The notes beneath the pieces are model-generated. The model had not been told where the DNA came from, ran no database searches, and worked only from the letters and a program-made list of their open reading frames with translations. Positions 16,633-28,600 of a DNA stretch of 64,000 nucleotides are shown in pieces. Where the stretch lies: contig NC_007650.1 in the NCBI RefSeq assembly GCF_000012365.1, positions 2,542,001 to 2,606,000 on the forward strand, given 5' to 3'. The number at the start of each line of letters is the position of its first letter. Position 1 is the first letter of the stretch. The stretch is from Burkholderia thailandensis E264 (GTDB taxonomy: Bacteria > Pseudomonadota > Gammaproteobacteria > Burkholderiales > Burkholderiaceae). The position numbers and the translations under genes were made by a program.

Positions 16633-19600
16633 ATGACCGCATCCCCTCCTTCCCGCGAACTCGCCACGGCCGTCGAGGCGGCCGTCCTGTCGCTTGCCGG
16701 CGACGTCGCCGGCTGCACGTTCGACGCGTCGGCCGCGGAGCGCCCGCTGCACGCGCTCGGCTTCGATTCGGTTCAGTACGTCGAATTGTCCGGATGCCTG
16801 AACGAATACTACGGGCTCGATCTCGCGCCGACGCTGTTCTTCGACGTGCATGCGCCGCGCCGAATCGCCGCGCACCTGCTCGCGCGGCATCCGCTGGAGG
16901 TCGCGCGCAAGCATGGCGTCGCGTCCGGCGATGAATCGGATGCGCTCGCGCGCGCCGGCGCGGCTTCGGACGGCGGTCGCGAGCGCACCGGCGCGCGCGA
17001 CGAAACCGCCGCCCACGAACGCGAATCGGCCGGCGACATCGCGATCGTCGGCATGGCCGGCATCTTCCCGCAATCGGCCGATCTCGACGCATTCTGGCGG
17101 CATCTCGCCGCGGGCGACGATCTGATCGCCGAAGCGCCGGCCTCGCGCTGGGACTGGCGCGCGGCCGACGGCGAGTCCGCCTCGCGCTGGGGCGGCTTCA
17201 TTCCGCGAATCGAGTATTTCGACGCCGCGTTCTTCGGCATCTCGCCGCGCGAGGCCGAGCAGATGGACCCGCAGCAGCGCCTGCTGATGCAGACCGCGTG
17301 GGCCGCGCTCGAAGACGCGGCGGTCCGCCCGTCCGACCTGATGGGCAGCGACACTGCGGTGTTCGTCGGCGTCAGCACGTCCGACTATCTCGACCTGCTG
17401 CCGGGCGCGGACGGCCATCTCGCGGTCGGCAACGCGCACGCGATGCTGCCGAACCGGCTGTCGCACCTGCTCGGCGCGCACGGGCCGAGCGAGGCCGTCG
17501 ATACCGCGTGCTCGAGTTCGCTCGTCGCGCTGCACCGCGCGGTGTGCGCGCTGCGGCGCGGCGAAAGCGGCGTCGCGATCGTCGGCGGCGTCAACGTGAT
17601 GCTGACGACGCGGCTGCACCGCGCGCTCGCCGCGGCCGGCATGCTGAGCCCCGACGGGCGTTGCAAGACGTTCGACGCGGCGGCGAACGGCTACGTGCGC
17701 GGCGAGGGCATCGCGGCGCTCGTGCTGATGCCGCTCGAGCGCGCGCGCGCGGGCGGGCATCCGGTGCACGCGGTGATCAAGGGCAGCGCGGTCAATCACG
17801 GCGGCCGCGCGGCGTTCCTGACCGCGCCGGACATCAATGCGCAAGCCGCGCTGATCGAGGCCGCGTATCGCGACGCGGGCGTCGACCCCGCCACCGTTTC
17901 GTACATCGAAGCGCACGGCACCGGCACGTCGCTGGGCGATCCGATCGAAGTGCAGGCGCTGCGCCAGGGCTTCGACGCATGCGCGCGCGCGCGCGGGCAT
18001 GCCGATGCGCCCGCGCCGGCGCGCTGCGGCCTCGGCTCGGTCAAGACCAATATCGGACATCTCGAAGCGGCGGCGGGCCTCGCGGGCGTCGTCAAGGTCG
18101 TGCTCGCGATGAACCGGCGAATGCTGCCGCCGAGCCTGCATTGCCGCGAGCTGAATCCGTATCTGAAGCTCGACGGCAGCCGCTACCACGTCGTCACGGA
18201 ACCTGTGCCGTGGCCGGGCGATGCAACGCCGACGCCGCTTCGCGCGGGCGTCAGCTCGTTCGGCTTCGGCGGATCGAACGCGCATGTCGTGCTGCAGTCC
18301 GCGGACGCTCGGCCGAATGATCGGCCGAGCGCGCCCCGGCCGCCGATCGCGCACGAGCAGGCCGAAGCCGGCGCGGCCGATGCCGCCGGCCCGCTCGCGT
18401 GGTTCATCCCGTTGTCGGCGCGCACCGACACCGCGTTGCGGGCGCGCGCCGCGCAGCTCGCGTGCTGGCTCGACGCCGAGCGGGCCGACGACGCGTGGCT
18501 GCCCGCGCTCGCCAAAACGCTGTCGATCGGCCGCGAACCGATGGCGTGCCGCTTCGGCGTGACCTGCGCGTCGCTCGACTCGCTGCGCGCGCAACTCGCG
18601 GTCGCGCTGAACGGCCCCGCCGCATCGCTCGCGCGCGACGACGCTCGCCTGCAGCCGCATGCGAACGCGCACGCCGCGTGGCTCGCGGGCGGGGCCGATC
18701 CGCTGCCCGTCGCCTGGGACGAAGCGACGCCGCGCCTGCGATTGCCCGTCTATCCGTTCGAAGGCGAGCGGCACTGGCCAACCGATGCAGTGCCGCCGGC
18801 GCGCTTCACGCTCGCGCCCGAAGGCGACGGCGCGTACCGGATGCACGTCGCGCCCGACGCGCCGCTCGTCGCCGACCATCGGCTCGGCGGCGAGCCCGTG
18901 CTCGCGGCCGCCGCGCAGATCGTGATCGCGTGGCGCGCGTTCGAAGCGGACGCGAACGCAGCGGACTCGAGCCGCGCAAGCGAGGCCGGTGAGCCAAGTC
19001 AGCCGGATGAACGGAATGAACCGAACGGTTCGAGCCGCGCGATCGGTTCGAAGGGGTCGAATCCTGCCGGCGCTGCGATCGATTCGACCGACGCCGGCGG
19101 CTCGCGCGTTTCATCTAATACCGCCGATGCGAACGCCGCGACGCAAATCACGCTGCGCGACATCGAATGGCTTGCGCCGATCGCGATCGGCGCGCCGGCC
19201 GATCTGCACGTCACGCTCGCGCGTGAAGAACGCAGCAACGCCAACGAAGACCGCCGCGGCAACGCGCATCGCCGCGAAATCGGCAACGCCGCGCGATTCG
19301 CGATCGCCGTCGCCCCGGCCATCGATGCGCCGCTCGGCCGCGGATACGCGGCGCGAATCGCGCGCGCGCCGACGAACGCGCCCGCGCTCGACGTCGATGC
19401 GATCCGCGCGCGCTGCACGCAGCCGATCGCGGCCGATGCGTGCTATGACGCGTTCGCCGCGATCGGCATCGGCTACGGCCCGACCTTTCGCCCGCTGCGC
19501 GCGATCGCGGTAGGCCGCGACGAAGCGTTCGCCGAATTCGATCCATCGGCGCTCGCGCGCACGACGGGCGACGCACGCATCGTCGCGCTGCTCGACGGCG

Positions 19601-22600
19601 CATTCCAGGCGATCGCGGGCCTTCAGCTCGCGGACGCAGGGCGTCTGGAAGGCGGCCTGCTGCCCGCGTCGCTCGCCCGCATCGAATTCACGGGACCGCT
19701 CGCGGACAGCACCCATGCATGGATTCGCGAGGCGCCGGGCGAGACCGGCCGCCGCACGTTCGACATCGATCTCGTGACCGCGCGCGGCGTGCCGTGCGCG
19801 TCGCTGCGCGGCCTCGCGCTCGCGTCCGGACGCGGCGGCGCGTCGCGCGAAGCGCCGCGCGTCGCGACGCCGGGCGACCATCTGCTCGCGCCGCAATGGC
19901 TGCCGTGCACGGCGAACGCACCGAGCGCGGCAACGCCGCCGCAGCGCGCCGGCGCGCCGGCCATACTGGGCGGCACGCCGGCCCAGCGCGCCGCGCTCGC
20001 GGCGACGCTCGCGACGCCGCCGCGCCTGATCGACGACATCGCTGAACTCAATGCGCATGTCGACCACCTGGTGTGGCTGCCGCCCGCGCCGGCGCATGCG
20101 CATGCGCCGCTCGCGCGCTGCGCCGGCCTCGACGGCTTCCGTCTTGTCAAGCGGCTGCTCGCGCTCGGCGCGGGCGAACGCGCCTTCGAGCTGACGGTGC
20201 TGACCGTCCGCTCGTGGACGATGCCGGGCGACGCGCCCGCCTTCCCCGCGCATGCGGATCTCGCGGGGCTGTGCGGCTCCCTCGCGAACGAATACCCGCA
20301 CTGGCGCGTGCGACTCATCGATCTGTCCGACGCCGATGCGCTGCCCGCCGACTGGCGCACGCAAGACACCGAAGGCGGCCATCCGCTGCTGCACCGGCAC
20401 GGCCAATGGTTCGCGCGCCGGCTCGTGCCGCTCGCCGCGTTGCCGTCGCCCGCGACGCCGCCGTACCGGCCGGGCGGCGTCTATGTCGCGATCGGCGGCG
20501 CGGGCGGTCTCGGCCGCGTGTGGACCGGGCACGCGATCCGCGCATGCGGCGCGCAAGTCGTGTGGATCGGACGCCGCCCGCTCGACGCGCAGATCGATGC
20601 GCACTGCGACGCGCTGGCCGAGTTCGGCCCGCGCCCGTCGTACCTGAGCGCCGACGCGAGCGACGTCGACAGCCTGCGCGACGCGCGCGACGCGGTGCTC
20701 GCGCGTTTCGGCCGGATCGACGGCGTCGTGCACACGGCGATCGTGCTGCAGGACGGCGGCCTCGCGCAGCTCGACGAAGCGCAGTTCAGCGCGGCGCTGA
20801 ACGCGCAGGTCGCGACGACCGCGAACCTCGCGCGCGTGTTCGGCGGCGATTCTCTCGACTTCATCCTGTTCTTCTCGTCACTGCAAAGCGCGTTCGTCGC
20901 GGCGGGCCAGAGCAATTACGCGGCGGGCTGCACGTTCCGCGACGCGTTCGCCGACTGGTTGCGCACGCAGCTCCGATGCGTGGTCAAGGTCGTGAGCTGG
21001 GGCTACTGGGGGCAAACGGGGGTCGTCGCATCCGAGCCGTATCGCAAGCGGATGGCCGCGCTCGGCATCGGGTCGATCGAGCCGGCGGCGGCGATGGCTG
21101 TCGTCGATGCGCTGCTCGCCGCGCGCGTCGATCAGGTCGGCTATCTGAAGACGACCGCGCGCGCCGCGGTGCCCACGCTCGCGCCCGCGCTCGCCGCGCG
21201 CATCGCGCCGCATACGAGCGCGCTCGCCGGCAAGCCGCCGCCGCGCATCGACGAAACGGGCGCGAGCGCGGCATGGAACGACGCGCTCGCGGCGCTCGAT
21301 CGCGCGATCGCACGCCGGCTGTTCGCGGAGCTCGGCGCGCTGCGCGCATTCGGCGAACGCGACGTAGCGGACGACGGCGCGCTCGGCAGCGTCGCGACCG
21401 GAAGCGATGCGCGCGGCAAGCGCTCGTCGGGCGAGCGCACGTTCGAGCCCGCATCGTTCGACATCGACGCCGCGCTGCGCTCGGGCCGCATCGCCCCCGC
21501 GTATCGGCGCTGGCTCGCGCATGCGCTGGCGCTGATCGCGCAACACGGCCACCTCGACTGGGACGGCCGCGCGGGCCGCCTCGCCGAAGCGCCGCCGCCG
21601 CTGGACGCGGCGCGCGCCGAATGGGCGCATGCGCGCGCGCAGCTCGATCGAACGGCGCTGCTCGACGCGCACCTCGCGCTCGCCGACGCGACGCTCGACG
21701 CGCTGCCCGCGATCCTGCAAGGCAGCGTGCCCGCGACGTCGATCCTGTTCCCGGACGGCGACCTGAGCCGCGTCGAAGCCGTCTACCGGCGCAACGAGCA
21801 GGCGGACCGCTGCAACCGCGCGCTCGCCGATGCGGTGCTGCATCTCGTCGGCGGCGCGTCGTCCGCGCAACCGGCGGCGCTCGCGGAAATCGGCGCGGGC
21901 ACGGGCGGCACGACGGTGCCGCTCCTCGCGGCGCTCGACGCGAGCGGCGCGCGGCTTGCCCATTACGACTTCACCGACATCTCGAAGGCGTTCCTGCTGA
22001 ACGCCGAGCAAACGTTCGGCCGCGGCCGCGACACACTGCGCTACCGGCTGTTCGACGTCGAGCGGCCGGTTGCCGGGCAGGCGCTCGATGCCGGCGGCTA
22101 CGACATCGTGATCGCGACGAACGTGCTGCACGCGACGCAGGACATCAGCGTGACGCTGCGCAACGCGAAGGCGCTGCTGAAGACGGGCGGCCATCTGATC
22201 GTCAACGAGCTGCTCGGCACGCACGGCTTCGCGCACGCGACGTTCGGCCTGCTGCCCGGTTGGTGGCGGCATCGCGACAGCGCGCGCCGGCTGCCCGGCA
22301 GCCCGCTGCTGTCGCGCGACGGCTGGATGCGCGCGCTGCGCGAAGCCGGCTTCGCGGTGCCCGACGGCGATTCGGCCGGCGCGGCGGCGGCCGCGGGTCA
22401 GGGCGTGATCGTCGCGGTCAGCGACGGCGTGATCGTTCAGCCGGCGATCGCCGATGCCGGCCACGCGGCGCACGCGAACGCCGATGCGCAGGCAAGCGCC
22501 GCCCGGCCGGCCTCGTTCGCCGCATCGGCCGCACCCGCGCGCGCCGCTTCGTCGATCGCCGCCGCATCATCCGGCGCCGAGCTGCGCGAGCGCTGCGTGC

Positions 22601-25600
22601 AATGGCTCGCGCAGCTCGTCGCGCGGACGCTGAAGATGCCCGCCGGCAGGCTCGCGCCCGATCAACCGCTCGGCAGCTACGGCGTCGATTCGATTCTCGT
22701 GATCGGCCTCACGAAGACGCTGCGCGAAACGTTCGGCGTCGCGCTGTCGAACGCGACGCTGTTCGAGCACGCGACGCTGAGCGCGCTCGCCGATTTCTTC
22801 GTCGCCGAGCATCGCGCCGCGTGCGAGCGCGTGCTCGGCGGCGACGCGGTCGCCGCCTCCGCCGCCTCCTCCGCGTCGGCCGCATCTGCATCGGCGATCC
22901 CGAATCAGGCTGCCTCCAACCCGCTCACATCGCACGCGCCGATGCCGATGGCGCTGGCGACGCGAGCGACGCCTCCGGCATCACCCGCATCGCCCGCAAC
23001 CGCAACCGCCGCCGACACCGCCATCGCCGTCATCGGCATGTCCGGCCGCTACGCGCAGGCGGACAACCTGCGCGAGTTCTGGGCGAATCTCCGCGCGGGC
23101 CGCCACTGCATCACCGAAGTGCCCGCCGAGCGATGGGACTGGCGCACGCACTTCGATGCGGAAAAAGGCGCGCCGGGCCGAACGTACAGCCGCTGGGGCG
23201 GCTTCCTGAAGCAGATCGACCGCTTCGACGCCGCGTTCTTCCGGATCGCGCCGAGCGACGCGGAGCACATCGATCCGCAAGGCCGCCTGTTCCTCGAGGA
23301 AGCGTGGTCCGCGATCGAAGACGCCGGCTACACGCCGGCGACGCTCAGCGCGAACCGCCAGGTCGGCGTGTTCGTCGGCGTGATGAACGGCGACTACCCG
23401 ACGGGCGCGCAGTTCTGGAGCATCGCGAACCGCGTGTCGCACGCGCTCGATCTGCACGGGCCGAGCCTCGCCGTCGACACCGCGTGCTCGTCGTCGCTGA
23501 CCGCGATCCATCTCGCGCTCGACAGCCTGCGCAGCGGCACCTGCGACTGCGCGCTCGCGGGCGGCGTCAATCTCATTCAGAGTCCGAAGCATCTGGTCGG
23601 GCTGTCGTCGCTGACGATGCTCTCGGCGGGCGACGCGTGCCGCGCGTTCGGCGCGGGTGCGGACGGCTTCGTCGACGGCGAGGGCGTCGGCGTGCTCGTG
23701 CTCAAGCCGCTGTCGCGCGCGCTCGCCGACGGCGACGCGATCCACGGCATCATCCGCGGCAGCATGATCAACGCGGGCGGCAAGACGCACGGCCTCACGG
23801 TGCCGAACCCGCGCGCGCAGCAGGCGGTCGTCGCCGCGGCGCTCGCGCGAAGCGGCGTGCCCGCGCGCGCGGTCGGCTACGTCGAGGCGCACGGCACCGG
23901 CACCGCGCTCGGCGATCCGATCGAGCTCACGGGCCTCACGCGCGCGTTCGCCGAAGCAACCGGCGATCGCGGCTTCTGCGCGCTCGGCTCGGTCAAGTCG
24001 AACATCGGCCATTGCGAGAGCGCGGCGGGCGTCGCGGGCGTAACGAAGGTGCTGCTGCAGATGAAGCATCGCGAGCTCGTGCCGACGCTGCATGCGGACG
24101 AACCGAATCCCGACCTCGATTTCGCGTGCTCGCCGTTCGTGCTGCAACGCGCGCTCGCGCCGTGGCCGAAACCGGATCTCGACGGATGGCCGCGCATCGC
24201 GGGCGTGTCGTCGTTCGGCGCGGGCGGCGCGAACGCGCATGTCGTGCTCGAAGAGTTCGTCGACACGCGCGTCGCCGCCCCCGACGATCGCGCCGGCCCC
24301 GCGATCGTCGTGCTGTCCGCCGCGACCGACGACGCACTGCGCCGCCGCGCGCGGCAATTGCACGCCGCGCTCGCCGACGGCGAAATCGACGACGAACGCC
24401 TGCACGATCTCGCGTACACGCTGCAGATCGGCCGCGATGCGATGGCTTCGCGCTTCGGCTGCGTCGTGGGGACCGTCGCCGAACTGCAAGCGGCGCTCGC
24501 CGCGTTCGTCGAAGGCGACGCATCGCGCGGCTGGCACGCGCACCGGCTCGCCGCCGATCGCCACGGCCTCGCCGAGCTCGACGCCGATCCCGAGCTGCGC
24601 GCGTCGCTCGTCGAGCAATGCATCGCGGCCGGCAAGCTCGACAGGCTCGCGGCGCTCTGGTGCCAGGGGCTCGGCGTCGATTGGCCCGCGCTGCATCGCG
24701 GCCACGCGCGCCGGCGCGTGCATCTGCCGACCTATCCGTTCGACGGCCCGCGCCATTGGCTGCGCGACGACGCGACGCCCGCCACCGAGCCCGCGCGCGC
24801 GCCGGCCGATATCGCGGACAGCCACGCCGCGCCGCCGATGCGCGGCGCAAGCGCCGGCGCGCCGAACGTATCGACGCCCGACGTCGCGGCGCTCGTTCGC
24901 CGAACGGTCGCGCAGGTGCTCGGCTATCCGGATGTCGACATGAACGAATCGTTCCTGTCGCTCGGCGGCGATTCGATCCGCGCGGCGCGCGCGCATCGGA
25001 TGCTGCAACGGTCGCTCGACGTGAAGATTCCGCTCAGCCTGATGCTGGAGGCGAAGACGCTCGCCGAATGCGCGCGCGCGATCGATGCGCTGCCGCCGGC
25101 GGAACCGCCGAGCGCGGCCGGCACGCCGGCGGCGGGCGCGCCCCCCGCCGAGCCGCGAGCGCCCCGCGCATCGGCCTTCGCGCCGCGCGACGCCCGCCCG
25201 CGCGTGCACACGCTGTCGTCGAACCAGCGGCAGTTCTTTTTCCTCGACCGCCTGAATCCCGCGAATCCGGCGTTCAACCTGCCGGGCGCGCTGCGCGTGC
25301 GCGGCGAATGGCATGCCGATGCGCTCGCGGCCGCGTATCAGGCGCTCGTCGATACGCACGACGTGCTGCGCACCCGCTTCGTCGTACGCGGCGGCGAACC
25401 GTGCGCGGAAGTCGCGCCGCGCCGCGCGGCCGCGATCCGCCATCACGATCTGTCGGCGCTGCTGCCGAAGCACCAGGCCGCGCGCATCGCCGAATGCCTG
25501 ACCGGATCGAGCCGCGAAGGCTTCGCGCTGGAACAGGGCGAGCCGAGCCGGCTGACCGTGCTCGAACTGCGCGACGACGACCACGTGATTCTGCTGAACC

Positions 25601-28600
25601 TGCATCACATCGTCGGCGACGCCGTGTCCGTCGTCGTGCTGCTCGACGTGCTCGCGCGCGCCGCGCTGACAGGCCGCGCGAGCGCGCCGAACCGTGCGCA
25701 GCCGCAATACGCGCAATGGGCGGCGGCAGAGCGCGATGCATTGCCGGCGACGGTCGAGCGCGAACTGCCGTACTGGCTCGAGCGCCTGCGCGACGTGCCC
25801 CCGCCGCTGCCGCTGCCGTGCGACCGCGCGCGGCCGCCCGTGCCGAGCTATCGCGGGCGCAGCGTGCCGCTCGCGTTCCCGTCCGCGCTCACCGCGCAGC
25901 TCGACGCGTACTGCAAGGCGCACGGGCTGTCGCGCTTCGTCGTGATGCTCGCCGCGTTCAAGGTCGCGCTGCGCGTGCTGTCGGGCCGCGACGACATTGT
26001 CGTCGGTAGCCCGTACGCGAACCGCGCCGACGACGACACGGCCGACATGATCGGCAGCCTCGCGTACGCGCTCGTGCTGCGCACGCGGCTTGGCGAAGCC
26101 GAGACCTTCGCCGACGCGGCCACGCTCGTGAGGCGCACCGTGCATGGCGCGTTCGATCATCTCGGCGTGCCGTATCCCCGGCTCGTCGAGGCGCTGAATC
26201 CCGCACGCCACGGCGGCGCGAATCCGCTCTACCAGATCATGTTCAACGTGATCCCGATGCCGGCGCTGCCCGACGGCGTCGAGCCCGTCGAAGTCGATTC
26301 CGGCTGGCTCGATTACGATCTGTTCGTGCGGCTGCGCGCCTCGGGCAGCGCGATCGAGGGCGTGCTGCAATTCAGCGCCGACCTCTTCGATCGCTCGACG
26401 GCCGAAGCGATCGCCACGTACTACGTCGAGCTGCTGCACACGCTGCTCGCGCATCCGTCGCTGCCGCTCGCGGGCCTCGCGCCGCCGCCCGAGCTCGCGC
26501 TCGAACGGACGATCGCCGACGCAATGCCGCCGCTGCGCATCGAAATCGCATCGACGTTCACCGATCGCCCGCTCGCCGGCACGCTGCGCTACTGGGGCGT
26601 CGCGACCGGTCAGCCGATCGAGCCCAATTTCGCGCCATACGGGCAGCTGTTCCAGACGCTTTACGATCCGTCGACGCCATTCCATGCGAATCGGCACGGC
26701 ACGAACGTCGTGCTCGTCAGGCCGCGCGACTGGCTGCGCTTCGGCCAAGCCGATGCGAACGCCGAGACCACCGACACCGCGGCAGACGCGGCGGCCGCGC
26801 AAATCGCGCTTCACGCCGAAGAACTCGCCGACGCGCTCGCCGGCGCCGCACCGTCGCTCGCCGTGCCGGTACTCGTGCTGGTGCTGCCGGATGACGCGTC
26901 GTCGCTGGCGGCGCACGGCGAACACGGCGGCGAACGGGATGGCGAACCCGCGATCGACTCGTCGCTCGCCCCGTACCGCACGCTCGCCGCCGCGCTCGCG
27001 GATCTGCCGTCGGTGACGGTCGCGCACTGGCGCGACGTCGCCGCGATCTATCCGGTCGCCGACGTGTTCGATCCGCACGCGGATGCGGCGGGCCACGTGC
27101 CGTTCACGAGCGAGTACTACGCGGCGCTCGCGAGCTACATCGCGCGCACCGCGTTCCAGCACGCGTCGGTGCCGCTAGACGACGCATGGAACCGGCTCGC
27201 CGCGCAGATCCGGGACGACGCCGAGCACCTGCTCGCCGCACCCGCCGACGGCGCGCGCGCGCGCCGCGCGCCATACGCGCCGCCGGCCAACGAAGCGCAG
27301 GCGACGCTCGCGCCGATCTTCGCGGCCGCGCTGAAGCTCGCCGATCTCGGCATCGACGATAACTTCTTCGACTGCGGCGGCCACTCGATTCTCGCGATCG
27401 GCGTCGTCTATCAGATCAACGAAGCATTCGGCACGTCGCTTTCGGTCGCGGACATCTTCATGGCGCCGACCGTGCGCCGGCTCGCCGAGCGGATGCGCGA
27501 CGCGCCGGACGGCCCCGAGTACGTCGACCTCGCGAGCGCGGCCGTGCTGCCCGACGATATCGCGCCGCTGCCCGGGCCCGTCGCCGGCACGCCGCGCGCG
27601 CTGCTGCTGACGGGCGCGACGGGCTTCGTCGGCCGCCACCTGCTGCGCGAGCTGATCGACCGCACCGATGCGACGATCCACTGCCTCGTGCGCGCGCCGG
27701 ACGCCGCGCAGGGCCTCGCGCGGATTCGCGCGACGCTCGAGCGCTGGTCGCTGTGGCGCGACGGCGACGACGCGCGCGTGATCGCGGTGCCGGGCGATCT
27801 CGGCCGCCCGCGGATCGGCCTCTCCGAGCCCGATCGCGCGCGGCTCGTCGCCGAGGTCGACGCGATCTATCACAACGGCACCAGCATGAACCATCTCGAA
27901 TCGTTCGAGATGGCGCGCGCCGCGAACGTCGGCGGCGTGATCGAGCTGCTGCGGATCGCAACCGAAGGCCGGCCGAAGACATTCAACTACGTGTCGACGC
28001 TCGCGGTGTTCAGCATGCGCGAACGCACAGGCACGCACGTATTCGACGAGTCCGCGCCGATCGACGATGAACGGCACCCGTCCGACCAGGGCTACACGAC
28101 GAGCAAATGGGCCGGCGAACAGTTGACGCATCTGGCCGCCGCGCGCGGCGTGCCGTGCAACGTGTTCCGTCTCGGCCTCGTGACGGGCGACGTGCGGCAC
28201 GGCCGTTACGACGAACTTCAGGCGTACTACCGGCTGCTGAAGAGCTGCATCCTGATGGGCGCGGCATTCGACGATTTTCGCTACGACCTCGTGATCACGC
28301 CCGTCGACTACGTCGCGCGCGCGCTCGCGCATCTCGGCGCGAAGCATCCGCAAGGCGGCCGCGTGTTTCATCTGTCGACGATGCAGGTCACGCCGATGCG
28401 CACGGTGTTCGAGATGATGAACGCGCATCTGCCCACGCCGATGCGCATGCTCACTCACCGCGCATGGATCGACGAGCTGCGCGTGCGCTACCGGCGCGGC
28501 GACGTGCAATCGATCGTGCCCGTCGTGCAATGGATGATGAACATGAGCGACGCGGAGCTCGTGAAGCTCGCGCGCGAACGCGAGGAAACGACGTTCATCT

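Noticed and set aside
22981..27162. A 1393-residue minus-strand frame opposite malF
   Set aside because: Same kind of compositional shadow; no domain recognisable, while the plus strand has clear KS, carrier and condensation motifs.
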